Assembly: GCA_019095985.1 (NCBI GenBank)
Contig: CM032659.1
Coordinates: 6,892,395-6,956,394 of the forward strand
Source: Streblospio benedicti
Taxonomy: Eukaryota; Annelida; Polychaeta; Spionida; Spionidae
Direction: 5' to 3'
Length of the DNA: 64,000 bases
The position numbers and the translations under genes were made by a program. The notes below the pieces were generated by a model. The model did not search any database. It was not told the DNA's origin and saw only the letters and a program-made list of their open reading frames with translations. Positions 23,279 through 31,537 of this stretch are shown here, in pieces (position 1 is the stretch's first letter; each line of letters opens with the position of its first letter).

Positions 23279-26200
23279 TTATATTAACTTACAGCTTTCA
23301 AAATAAATCTCGCAGAGTTGAACTTCAAAAGGGAATCTTGTCATATTATATACACACTGTAATCGCATGGTGTACCTGTGGTAACAATATAAAATTATGC
23401 AGTTAACACCCTAAATCACAAACCAATGGAATTAGTTACCATTGTTTATTTTCATAGTGTGAAATTGACCATAAAATGAAGATTTAGGAAAGCAATCATT
23501 TATCAAAATCTTATGAAAATCTATTTCAAAACAGAAGTTACACTTTTGCCTCTAATATGAGATCATTACACAGATAGATCTGATTATCAATTAGTACTGA
23601 AACATTTGTTGAACATTATGAAACTTGTTGAAAGGATAACTCCTACCTAAATCTAATTGTTACGTTTCCACCTTCGAAATCCACTCCAATATTTGGTTCA
23701 GTAACGATATGTAAATAACCATACTTTTCATTGGAAATGTGATTATCAGGAACCCAAATCTACAGGAAAAGTTAATTTCCGTGGTTTTAAAACTTGAATT
23801 AAAAAAATTCAATTTAGAAACTGTTACAATGTTCTTTTTGTCATTTTGAAAATCTTTAACGTCGATGCTAAGGCCCCATAAAAATAATAAAATGTTTCTC
23901 GTCCGCTCCCGCCTGTGTATAGTTCAGCCTTCTGAACAGTTTTATTGCCTTCCCAGTGAGAAAAAATAAACGACCCTCCCGCCTGGCTGCAAACAAAACG
24001 GCCCCGTGTCAGAGGCCTGTCATTTGTTTGCTATACACGCTAGATATTATACTTCATTGATTATACTAGTTGTTTTATAAGGGACGGTGCAATATTTACC
24101 AGGAAGGGGGACCGGTGCATTTGGTAGGGGGACAGGTACTTTTTTCAAGGTGCAAAGTAGGGGGACCGGATGATTTTTTATTCTCGTTGGGCATGGGACA
24201 TGTACTTTTTTTCAGCTGCTGAAATCCCACCTCGACGTGAGCGAATCAGTACAAATTAATCACGCGAATATTCATGGGAGGGGACGCGGACTTTTTTTAT
24301 GAATAGAGGTCATGGGACATCAGGTTTTTTTCATCACATCAGCAGGGGACAAGACCTTTTTTCAGACAAGTTTTTCGATATGCACCGGTCCCCCCGCCTG
24401 TTAAATATTGCACTGTCCCTAAGTGATGTTTTATGATTTTGATAATAGAAAGACATTGTTCACATACAATTGAAACACACGTAGTTCATTCATGGCCCAA
24501 TATTCAACTTTGAAAAATGAAAGATTTTGTGCGGAAGAAAAATAAAAAATAAAAAGTGAACCCATCCTCATATTTTTATAATATAAGGACGGAAAAGTCA
24601 GCAAAATAAAAAATAAAGAATAAAATTGACCTCCCTCCTATGTGTAGGAAAATAGGCAGGAGGAGAAACAGTTTATTAATTTTATGGAGCCTAAGTCTTG
24701 CTCAAGCCATCCACAGATATACTGTAGAAATAAATGGCCCACAACGCCGTAACCCATGGTCAAGGTTGCTCGTCATCCCTACATGCCAAACTTTGGGGTG
24801 GAAATTTTTTTGGATTACCTCTAAATCAAAATTCTTATTCCTCTAACAGGAGTATAATGGTATCTTGGGTTACGGTGTGGTGCATCAAATGAGAGTTGGT
24901 GTGTCTTATTCTAAATAATGCATTGAAAAATAAAAATTGTTTCATTCTTAATAACCAACCTTTGAAACATAGAAATGGGGTAATGTAATTTTTCCTGATG
25001 TAAGGTTTAATTTCTGTATTCGTACATCCTCCCACGTTTCTTGCAAAACAAAATCCAACATGAATGACTGAAAAATAAAAGATTTTAAATCTATATTGTG
25101 TTGAATCTTTGTCTTCTATTTTTCTTACCACAAATAATTTCAAAATAACAATATTGTTTCTATCAAAATATGGAAGCCTCCACTATGGAGTACACACATG
25201 TACTTAGTGTAAAGTATTAAAAAAAGGGAAGTGCCTAGGGAGCCGACATCGGCTCCCTAGCCAACCCACTGTGGGTAGGCAAGGGAGCCGAAATTTTTCG
25301 GCTTCCTAGCCTACCCTCAGTGTGTAAGCTGGGGAGCTGAAGGAAATATCTATAATATTAGTGTATATCTTACCACTTCATAAGACATGTTTGAAGACAG
25401 TTTCCTGGTATCCAATATTGAATGTTCTGGTAACAACATAGACAACCACTTTTTATGCATATATGATATTCATTTTTATTTTTATGACAAAACATTAAAG
25501 ATGGTTATATTGAGAACCTAAATTGAGTAGGCCTACTAAATATAATTCAATTAATTGTACTTCGTACAAATGTATATGTCAGAAGTATTCATGTAATTGA
25601 ATTCAAACACTATGCATACAATTTTGTGCATTAGCTTACCATTTTAAGAAATATATGACGATTATATCATCCTGTTATCCTATATTGAATTATTTAGTTA
25701 CATCATGATGGTTATTTGTATATATTACATGAAATTTGCACAAAACAATGATTTTCAAGTGAGCCTAATTTGAGTATGTATTCCTCAGATATTTCTTTGA
25801 ATGGAAAATAGGATTGCAGGAAAAGAAAATGTAATCTTCATATATTTCTTATTAAAGGGGGAAGCTATTACACTACTATTATAGATACTGGATTCCCTCC
25901 CGTCTCCTACGGAGACATAACGCACGCAGCAACAGGGACAAACGCACGCAGCAACAAAGGTGGCTAAGTCGCACGCAGCAACACAGAAACATAACGCACG
26001 CAGCATTTCCAAAGCCGTGAGACACACGCACGCAGCAACAGTGAAACATAACGCACGCAGCAACAATGTAACCGGAAGTGCATTATAAATAAAAAAAAAC
26101 AACCATTTGTACGCAAAAAATGATGGTAAGACAGTTTTCTCGTCAATACTGATGAAAGCAAGTGCACGAAGAACAAAGAAACCGGTAGAAGGTGATTTCC

Positions 26201-27424
26201 CATAAAGTGCAGAGATGTGAACCCGTCAGCGTTGAAAATCTTAATCACAGCCATGAAAAATCTTAATTTTCAAGCAAAAATCTTAATAAAAAATATGAAA
26301 AGTCTTAATAAAATGTTAATGTTTTTCTACTTATAATAAACAATAAGGGAAATACTAGTATATTTACTACTATTGTAAACTACTCTAAGGTGAAATGAAA
26401 ATAAAAATGATAATTGGAAAAAAAATCTAGATACCATGGAAATAAATAAAATAAAAGATCACCAAAATCCAACAAAAATTGATAATTACCTTTGTGATCC
26501 AGTTGAAATTATTTTGTTTCTAACAAATAAAGATTGTGTTATGAACGCTTAAATGGCACTAATCAAGCGGTATTTTAAGAAACTGTCCATATTTCTCTTA
26601 CACTAGTAAAATCCCTTAATAAACCCATATCCTGGACGTAATGAATTTTCAGGGGTCAAAAATCGTAAAAATACGGGAAAAAAACGTAAGTTCACATATC
26701 TGAAAGTGGTACACTCAAAATGTGTGAAATAGCCCCAGGAATGTGATTGCAGGCGAATTTCCAAAATAAAAAAAACAACCAGTGCCACACCCCCTCTTGC
26801 ATAATTATATATAAATTTCCGTGGGCTCCCTAGCCACTACCTAAAAAAACAAAAAAAAAAAAAAAACAAAAAAAAAAAAAAAAAAAAAACAAACAGAAAA
26901 AACACCTAATCTCAATCCATAAATACAAAGAAGAGTACTCACATCTGTTTTTTCATCTATTTGATACATGTTGAGCAGCGAAACTTGAATATAAACTATT
27001 AGAGGCTCTGAAAACAAGTTTATTAATATGTATTATTATTTGCTTTTACACATAGATATTTCTGGGCAGTGCCATTGGCCCACAACTCACATTGTTTCTC
27101 TAATTTTCAATCATTTTAGCCAGGGCAAATCTGTTCAAATCACTCGTTACTGAAATCAGCGAACCATGGGTTCATTTGTCAATAAATTATTGCATATTTA
27201 GTAGATGATAAATTTACACTTAATTCTTCTAGGAATTATTTTAATACCGGGTATTTTGATCTTCGCTTTAATTCATTAATCAAAATATGATTTTTTTTCT
27301 TAAAGATAGTTTACCTGAAAATGATCCCGGACGGATATTTCTGTTATATTGTTTCCCATCATTCAAAAATGCATCGATTTTTTTATACTCTTTTACTGTT
27401 GGATACTTTCGAGCTTCCGTGTAC
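11421..27424 (-). CDS. Anion-type Cys-loop receptor gene (nine exons placed)
   Basis: A pentameric ligand-gated channel subunit of the glycine/GABA/glutamate-gated chloride class, spread over 16 kb. Exons found, in transcript order: 27424-27315, 27007-26943, 25067-24960, 23759-23647, 19682-19551, 19430-19201, 13940-13833, 13499-13386, 11588-11421. Across all the pairs I can join directly the splice phases agree. Translated landmarks: [67 protein letters not shown]1 [18 protein letters not shown]2 after ARV, and M4 [13 protein letters not shown] before the stop. The family forms agonist-gated chloride channels in the plasma membrane; the ligand cannot be told. The signal-peptide exon, the Cys-loop exon and the M3 exon were not found, so whether the gene is intact is open. 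The introns carry many transposons. Confidence 0.85.
12231..13235. mobile_element. 1.0-kb non-autonomous DNA transposon
   Basis: Inverted ends TACGAAAGCCC / GGGCTTTCGTA, with the inverted match continuing for about 70 bases or more through ATCACACTTCACACTT and AACAGCCC. Flanked by CAAAAC on both sides (12225-12230, 13236-13241), a likely 6-bp target duplication. The inner ends carry clustered CACAGTTCA-type repeats (12312-12402 and, inverted, 13105-13145). No protein. A pogo-like string CAGCAGAACCACTCTATTAG at about 12498 may be a second insertion inside it. Confidence 0.75.
13386..13499 (-). CDS. Receptor exon: M3-M4 loop, distal part
   Basis: 38 codons, phase 0 at both ends, acceptor TTTTTATTTTAAG and donor TTG/GTAGGC. 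Asn/Ser-rich then basic ([20 protein letters not shown]). Assigned to the cytoplasmic loop from position, phase and composition; such loops are poorly conserved. Confidence 0.65.
13833..13940 (-). CDS. Receptor exon: M3-M4 loop, proximal part
   Basis: 36 codons, phase 0 at both ends, acceptor TTCTTTTACAG and strong donor CTT/GTAAGT. Asn-rich followed by the basic cluster [10 protein letters not shown]. Loop assignment rests on position between M2 and M4 exons and phase agreement. Confidence 0.65.
14246..15050 (+). mobile_element. Penelope-like remnant (GIY-YIG part) between inverted terminal repeats
   Basis: A plus-strand GIY-YIG endonuclease segment ([20 protein letters not shown] ... [19 protein letters not shown]) sits between about 90-bp inverted repeats: the left carries GTTAAAACCTATTTTCT and ATTTATTGAAAACCAAT, the right their complements. 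Degraded, with no RT part present. Inverted terminal copies are known for Penelope-like elements. A related endonuclease piece lies at 29195-29500. Confidence 0.7.
15351..17049. mobile_element. 1.7-kb DNA transposon with ~130-bp terminal inverted repeats
   Basis: Left end GATTAATATTGATTTTAGAC and right end GTCTAAAATCAATATTAATC; the inverted match runs about 130 bases at each end (15351-15483, 16917-17049) with scattered differences. Inside, a plus-strand remnant (15977-16340) reads [20 protein letters not shown] ... [10 protein letters not shown] ... LIDF. From memory this resembles the C-terminal part of an uncharacterised protein seen in many copies in cnidarian and arthropod genomes. An in-frame stop splits the remnant, and a transposase core was not recognised. 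Confidence 0.7.
17081..18291. repeat. Two related exon-like segments (17081-17152, 18221-18291)
   Basis: Both read GAAGAATTCAT, then a pyrimidine tract, then TTTTTTTCAGGTAGATCTTCCA on plus (shown in part). On plus, each looks like a 3' splice site; the first continues as a short frame ([15 protein letters not shown]) to a CAG/GTAGTA donor-like site. On minus, the first reads [20 protein letters not shown] ending at AAG/GTATCC in phase 0, which would suit the receptor's cytoplasmic loop, but no clear acceptor precedes it. The second copy has lost that minus frame. Confidence 0.4.
17250..18790. other. Receptor intron, no feature apart from the repeat above
   Basis: AT-rich. A stretch at 17890-18200 has runs of short ACGT-containing strings then G-rich sequence; part of it (ATTTAATCTGTTCAGATCT, TTTCAACCCGA) recurs at about 10850-10895, so it is probably an old repeat. 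Confidence 0.4.
18793..19008. repeat. (TA)n microsatellite, two blocks
   Basis: Nearly pure TA at 18793-18886 and, after a short break, 18909-19008 with ATATAAATAT interruptions. Lies in the receptor intron downstream of the M1-M2 exon. Confidence 0.95.
19201..19430 (-). CDS. Receptor exon: M1 and M2
   Basis: Acceptor GACGCTAG, then completes the Gly codon of the previous exon to give [13 protein letters not shown]1: [21 protein letters not shown]2: [16 protein letters not shown], then [10 protein letters not shown], the conserved M2-M3 linker. The ARV at the start of M2 marks the anion-selective branch. I end the exon at ATG/GTATAT (phase 0), matching the later exons; the frame stays open about 15 codons beyond. 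Confidence 0.88.
19551..19682 (-). CDS. Receptor exon: end of ligand-binding domain
   Basis: 44 codons, phase 1 at both ends, acceptor TTTACAG and donor ACAG/GTACAT. Reads [13 protein letters not shown] ... [20 protein letters not shown]. Corresponds to the GYT..D...W...P / LPQF / TG.Y.C region ahead of M1 in glycine and GABA receptors. Confidence 0.85.
19860..20160 (+). mobile_element. Penelope-like GIY-YIG fragment, plus orientation
   Basis: Reads [20 protein letters not shown], then [21 protein letters not shown] and [10 protein letters not shown]-like [13 protein letters not shown], the C-terminal endonuclease of Penelope-like elements. Only the tail of the element remains and it is broken. 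Lies in the receptor intron. Confidence 0.7.
20244..20274 (-). ncRNA. Possible hammerhead ribozyme core of a Penelope-like element
   Basis: On minus the string CTGATGA is followed 16 bases later by GAAACGTC. CUGAUGA and GAAA are the invariant core of hammerhead ribozymes, known in terminal repeats of Penelope-like elements. The 16-base insert could form a short stem II (AGGA...TCC). It lies just 3' of a Penelope GIY-YIG tail in the same orientation, where such motifs occur. Stems I and III were not confirmed. Confidence 0.4.
20244..20545 (-). mobile_element. Penelope-like GIY-YIG fragment, minus orientation
   Basis: Minus reads [20 protein letters not shown] then [20 protein letters not shown], a Penelope endonuclease tail ending at a stop near 20390, followed by about 120 bases of 3' region including the hammerhead-like motif. 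It converges tail-to-tail on the plus fragment at 19860-20160; the two share the TGHV and WSRRKTLE blocks but differ enough to be separate lineages. Confidence 0.72.
20620..21440 (-). mobile_element. Envelope-type fossil of an LTR retroelement
   Basis: Minus frames resemble the fusion-type envelope protein of errantivirus-like LTR elements and baculovirus F proteins: a heptad-like helical lead, a [10 protein letters not shown] block followed by charged helices, then [11 protein letters not shown]...LTTYRQV-like helical sequence. No LTRs, gag or pol were recognised beside it. It is a broken partial copy and looks old. The host intron belongs to the receptor gene. Confidence 0.5.
21441..22062. 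other. No gene; GC-richer stretch of unknown origin
   Basis: Less AT-rich than its flanks, between the envelope fossil and a MITE. It may belong to the same old element, but I see no terminal repeat or coding block. Confidence 0.35.
22063..22334. mobile_element. MITE family A, copy 2
   Basis: Inverted ends GGGAATGATCATAAATAATG and ATTGTTATTTATGATCATTC; interior matches the 5522-5818 copy in reverse orientation, including TAGCAATGCAATGACTATAT against its complement there. Non-coding. Confidence 0.8.
22900..23020 (+). CDS. Candidate terminal exon, plus strand
   Basis: A good acceptor (GCTTATTTCTTTCAG) is followed by 40 codons, [20 protein letters not shown] ... FRREWPLT, then TAA. Composition looks protein-like rather than random, but no other plus-strand exon was found nearby and the frame is short. 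Could be chance. Confidence 0.25.
23211..23279. repeat. (ACGC)n/(AC)n microsatellite
   Basis: A run of GCAC units followed by CA units inside a receptor intron. Confidence 0.95.
23647..23759 (-). CDS. Receptor exon: IWVPD ligand-binding segment
   Basis: Acceptor CTTTTCCTGTAG, phase 0 start; donor TTTAG/GTAGG, leaving two bases. Reads [20 protein letters not shown] then [17 protein letters not shown], the segment just before the Cys loop in this family. Confidence 0.9.
24080..24420. mobile_element. MITE with AGGGACRGTGCAATATTTA ends
   Basis: 341 bp. Left AGGGACGGTGCAATATTTA, right TAAATATTGCACTGTCCCT. The interior has paired GGGGGACCGGTGCAT-like strings also arranged as inverted repeats. Non-coding; lies in a receptor intron. 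Confidence 0.8.
24960..25067 (-). CDS. Receptor exon: ETWEDVRI segment
   Basis: 36 codons, phase 0 at both ends; acceptor CTTTTATTTTTCAG, donor AAG/GTTGGT. Reads [20 protein letters not shown], matching F.LRQ.W.D.RL of the family (loop D side), and joins in frame to IWVPD in the next exon. Confidence 0.88.
25230..26838. mobile_element. Possible 1.6-kb element with short inverted ends
   Basis: Left AGTGCCTAGGGAGCC and right GGCTCCCTAGCCACT are inverted, and the left end also contains two small hairpins (GGGAGCCGA...TCGGCTCCC; GGGAGCCGAAA...TTTCGGCTTCC). The interior holds a minisatellite. No coding block and no clear target duplication, so the two ends may instead be separate small hairpins. 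Confidence 0.35.
25918..26066. repeat. Degenerate minisatellite with CGCACGCAGCAACA core
   Basis: The core occurs about six times, separated by 12-25 variable bases (for example GTGAAACATAA). Lies in a receptor intron. Confidence 0.8.
26943..27007 (-). CDS. Receptor exon: [14 protein letters not shown] strand
   Basis: 65 nt, acceptor CTTGTTTTCAG, donor GAT/GTGAGT. Completes the previous codon as Glu and reads [20 protein letters not shown], the first beta-strands of the ligand-binding domain (family pattern: V.V.V....I..IDE). Confidence 0.85.
27315..27424 (-). CDS. Receptor exon: N-terminal helix
   Basis: 110 nt, acceptor TTTATGTAG, donor TTTTCAG/GTAAAC. Reads [20 protein letters not shown] then [16 protein letters not shown]; the family has a helix ending in Y..R.RP.F.G here. 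The first base completes a codon from an upstream exon that I did not find. Confidence 0.8.
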
Positions 27425-27754
27425 CTACATAAAAGTTTTACAATAAATGCGTCTTTCAGCAGAAATATATGTAAATTATGATTTAGTATGTTATTGACTA
27501 GCTAGATGATCATCTGCGACAAGCTTTGCTCAGGCTAATTCTGATATTACAGTGATAAAAAAACATGGCCAAATGTCTGACACGTGAATGTGTTAATTAG
27601 AGAGGGGGGCGGGGTATAAGGGGTCTAGAAATCCCATATCCCCCTTTTTTCGCCATTTTCCCCTTATCCCTCTTTTTTGCCATTTTATTTTTATGAAGCA
27701 TGACTTTTGCCCACAATCACGGAGTCTCAATGGTTATCTTAATGGGCAACTAAC

Positions 27755-28312
27755 ACTAAAGCGAGGGCACATTCCACCGCAAGGTGGGTCTACAGCTAGT
27801 CTACGACCAAAAACGCACAGAAATCGTAACGATCCGTGAGTGTGCAGTGCGGCAAACGTACGTTTTTTCAAGGCCGTACGGTAGCCGCAGAAGAAGTTTG
27901 GCTTGCCAAACTTCTACGACCACCCTGCGTCATGGTCTAACCGTACGGAGGCAGTGCGGAGACCTTACGTGAAACGCAGATGATTTACCCGCACCTTGTC
28001 GGCACAGACACAGTACTGGGACCGTGCGTGCCCTGTACCATGAACGTGCGGATCCCGTACTTTTGTAATCACACGGTGCGTAGAGCGTAAGTTGTACGCG
28101 AGTACATCGCACGTTCTATGCAAGTTGATCTCACGGTCACCTCAATAAAAACCACTCCCTATCCCGACGCATTCCTAACGCACGGGGCCCGTGCGTATGT
28201 GCCCACTACTGTACTTTTGTCAACGCATGCGGAAAACGCCTTAGACGCCGCAGACCTCAACACGCCTTGCGGCGACCACCGCCGCAAGGTGTAATGTGCA
28301 CCTCGCTTTAGT
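27755..28312. mobile_element. Non-autonomous DNA transposon family B, copy 1
   Basis: 558 bp. Ends ACTAAAGCGAGGGCACATT and AATGTGCACCTCGCTTTAGT are inverted, extended by CACCGCAAGG/CCGCAAGGTG. A close copy lies at 46021-46571. Non-coding, with many CG and ACGTACG-like strings that contrast with the AT-rich flanks. Confidence 0.88.
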
Positions 28313-29194
28313 AACAGCTAACCACTCTTACTGGCTAATATGAATACACAAGCAGTTGCCGGCCGTGTGATTAATATCTTCTTTTCATTACGCAATAAAA
28401 AAAAAGATAATCTGAAATAACGTTTTGCTGAAAAGGTGATTGCATAGTGACTCATCCAGATAATCCTTTACGCAATATAATGTTATTTTTTTTTGTCAGG
28501 GTAGATATAAAGTCAATTATTTCAAGTCCATGGTAACGATTTTTATTATTCAAAACTGTATCGCTTATATTCTCAGAGAACACCTTGAAGAACAAGTATT
28601 CAGCTATATATTATCTGCGTGTCACACTTTGATTGTTGTTATAGTGATAGCTGATGTAAGCACACGTGTATAGAACTTGGCAATCTACACGTCAGTCCGC
28701 TACAATCATATACCCTAATGAGGATATCAGCTGCCGTTTATCCCCATCACCAACTACGTTTATCAACACGGGAATATAATAAATAGTCTAGTTCAATATT
28801 AAACAAGATAGTGGAGCTTATAAAACTGCGTAATTATTTATAGAAATTCATAACCGCATGTAAAATTTAAGCCTACTACTGAATCCGATTTTATACATTA
28901 TAGATGTTTACTTACAACATTGGTGAGTGAAAACGTTTTTAAATGTGAGTTGTTTGTTCCCGGGATCGGCAAAAGATCTGCATAGTTGACATGATAATCT
29001 TGTTCTTTTCCAAAGAAAGACACGGATTACTAAAGTCTCCTTTCAAACGACTGTTGTCACACATCAATGTCTGATAATGTTGGATCACGATCCAACATTT
29101 CAATTCCCATCAAATACCCACTGTAAAAACACAACTCATCCATTTTTTTACAAACTCTCCATAATTTATGACATAAACGTCTACGTCATCTAGT
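28313..29194. other. No gene confirmed; possible upstream receptor sequence
   Basis: Minus 29026-28917 is open and ends at a donor-like GTT/GTAAGT, but its phase does not match the first placed receptor exon. No signal-peptide exon could be assigned. Confidence 0.3.
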
Positions 29195-29500
29195 ATGATG
29201 GAAGTTAATTTATCCTGGACCACAGGGTCGGAAGTTTCTCGTCATTTACACACTGACCAACAGGGACATGGCATTTTTCTCGAGGGTAAAAAAGTCCTAT
29301 GTGTTGAATTGAAGTATTTTGAACGTGGAGTGAAGGAAGCGATCCAGATAAGGAGACTGAGACCTTCGCTCAACAGAGATGAGGGGCAGACACACCATTC
29401 ACACCATATGGAACGTGTTGACCCCTCGAGGGGTGGGGGGGGGGGGGGGGGGGGACGCGCAGCTGGGGATAATCCGGCGCCAACAGTGGCGACCTATGAC
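29195..29500 (+). mobile_element. Penelope-like GIY-YIG fragment
   Basis: Reads SEVSRHLHTDQQGH, then [20 protein letters not shown] and PSLNRDEG, collinear with [34 protein letters not shown] at 14700-14860. A broken partial copy of the same family. It ends at a poly-G run (29434-29453). Confidence 0.68.
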
Positions 29501-30537
29501 GTCATTTGTTATGAACAAGGCAAGAGCAATTGCCGAAAGTTCAAGATGTATTTTGAATATATTATCCTGTTCAAACTACAGATATATGTCTGTCTATGTC
29601 ATCGTTATCCATGAGTTTTGCACGTGCATTGACCCCGTTTAGTAACATACGTACTAGATCTATGTCATTCGTTCAAATCCTCACCCAAAACTGGGTCAGG
29701 GATTTGTTTGAATATCTGGCTGAAAATCTTGCTCAGTTCATAGCCTACAGACCTAAAGTAAAGGCGTATTGGTATGGTTAAGAACAGCGAGCTCGTTGTT
29801 TAGTTGCCCATTTGTAAACATGGTTATCAACAGCACTAAGTAGAAATGATTCATTCTTGGAAGGGTCATGCAGTTAATCAGAACACATAAGGGGTCACTA
29901 TACAGACTGCTAACCACTGACAGATTTTTTACTGAAAAGACTAGCTCTGTGGCCTCTACTAACCTCCGACTCAGCGAATGAGACTGGTTTATACTGGTTT
30001 GTAGTGACAGTAGCAAGCCAAGTAACATACGCTAGTAGTATGGACTATGGTATAGAACTTACCCAATAAAAATGACTAGAGCTCCAACAAAAATGCCAAG
30101 TATTGATTGCGAAAACATTGAATTCATTTGTTCTAACTCTTTATCAACGGTTAACAGCTCTTATTTCATCCACTCGTTTGATATATACATTTTTTTTGAA
30201 TACAAGTATTTTCGTGTACTGTCTGTCATAGACACCTTGCAGCTTCTCAGAATTCATGTCCAAGAGACTTTCAAGATGACGTATTACGTAAAATTACACA
30301 CGCCAAACGTCTACACGAATGACTTTGGCTTCAAGTTTCAAGTTTATTTTATTTGCTCTAGGACATTTACAAATGTATGGGAGCAAAACAACTAAGTACA
30401 GTGCTAATTACAAGATATAAAAACTAGTACAAATAATACTATCTCAAATAATACTTAACATTATAGCAGTTATAGATGCCTCTTGACTAGTATAATTATG
30501 ATTATACTGGTATGATAATCTATATCATTATATACAG
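29501..30537. other. No gene seen
   Basis: Short frames only. A stretch at 30330-30400 (TTTATTTTATTTGCTCTAGG) looks like the 3' end of an interspersed repeat, family unknown. Confidence 0.4.
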
Positions 30538-30738
30538 GTGAATCGTTTTGACAACATATCTAGGTATTTTGCAACATCAATGGCTAGAATATGGTTATTT
30601 GAGATTTCTGCCATTATGCAGAAAAACGATGTTGACGTGGGGAGGGACAAACACTTTTGCGATAAAGCATTTATTGACCAGGTTACGTCTTTTAATGACC
30701 AGGTTACGTCTGACGCTCGACCCAGATATGATAAGTGG
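30538..30738 (+). CDS. Candidate internal exon, unknown protein
   Basis: Acceptor-like TTATATACAG and donor TGG/GTGAGT bracket 67 open codons, reading NRFDNISRYFATSMARIWLF ... KHFCDKAFIDQVTSF. The frame also continues 21 codons past the donor to a stop. A 21-bp tandem duplication encodes the two steps IDQVTSF and NDQVTSD. I do not recognise the family, and no neighbouring exon was found. It may be a piece of a mobile element. Confidence 0.4.
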
Positions 30739-30804
30739 GTGAGTGCACTGCACTTAACTGAGGTCATTAAGTTCACGTGTTTTATTTTTTTGTTAGTGGG
30801 ATAA

Positions 30805-31218
30805 TGCCAGGTTTTGTTTGTTGTGTGATTCCTCCTATTTAGGAGCTTATTAGTAATAAATGTACTCTTATAGTACACTTTTCTCTAATCAGAACTAAAT
30901 AAACCTGCAATTCATATGATTCAATCCTTTTAATGTATTTACCTGCTTTTCTTTTAAAAAATAGCTCTATTTATTTAAAAGAAAAGCAGTTAAATCAATA
31001 ACATTAACATAATTGATATTCATTAGGCCCACTGCTTTAAACCACATAACAAAAATCAACTGGAACACACGCAATTATACATATAGACTCTAAGCAAACT
31101 GAATTGCATTTGTTATTTACACAATAGAACATTTCACAAATATACTGCATAGATCTGGTCTTGGATTAAAACAATGAATGTATGATATTGATTTGCAGGT
31201 CAATTCCGATCTATTCTC
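30805..31218. other. No gene seen
   Basis: AT-rich; TTTTCTTTTAAA near 30950 is repeated inverted some 25 bases on as a small palindrome. Confidence 0.4.
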
Positions 31219-31537
31219 ACATCAAGTGGCCCTGGCAGAGGGTTGAGAAGATAACTGATCCAAGTATGTAAGATGGGGGTTACAGAGACAACGGTTCAGC
31301 CTTCTAACTTTTTAACAGCTTGCTGCTCATAGGCAGATCCAGGGGGCGCAGGGGGCGCCCCCCCCTTTTCCCACCAAAATACTTCATTTTCATAGGGTTT
31401 TTCATGAAATCCCGTAAGTGCGCCCCCTCTTTTCCTTAAGTGCGCCCCCCATTTTCCGAAAACCTGGATCTGCCTATGCTGCTATCATTCTGGACTCACA
31501 ACACTGGGGTCTAAGTTCCGCCAGGGCCACTTGATGT
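31219..31537. mobile_element. Outer MITE, split by a second MITE
   Basis: Inverted ends ACATCAAGTGGCCCTGGC and GCCAGGGCCACTTGATGT. Without the inserted element it would be about 163 bp. Non-coding. Confidence 0.75.
31328..31478. mobile_element. Inner MITE with 5-bp target duplication
   Basis: 151 bp, ends CATAGGCAGATCCAGG and CCTGGATCTGCCTATG, flanked by CTGCT on both sides (31323-31327, 31479-31483). Interior rich in GCGCCCCC. It lies inside the outer MITE and is therefore younger. Confidence 0.85.

Noticed and set aside
23211-23279. Arg/Thr/His-rich frame
   Set aside because: Translation of the ACGC microsatellite.
29753-30028. 91-codon minus frame with a signal-peptide-like stretch (MNHFYLVLLITMF), considered as the receptor's first exon
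   Set aside because: No donor in a usable frame before the stop and the phase does not match the next placed exon.
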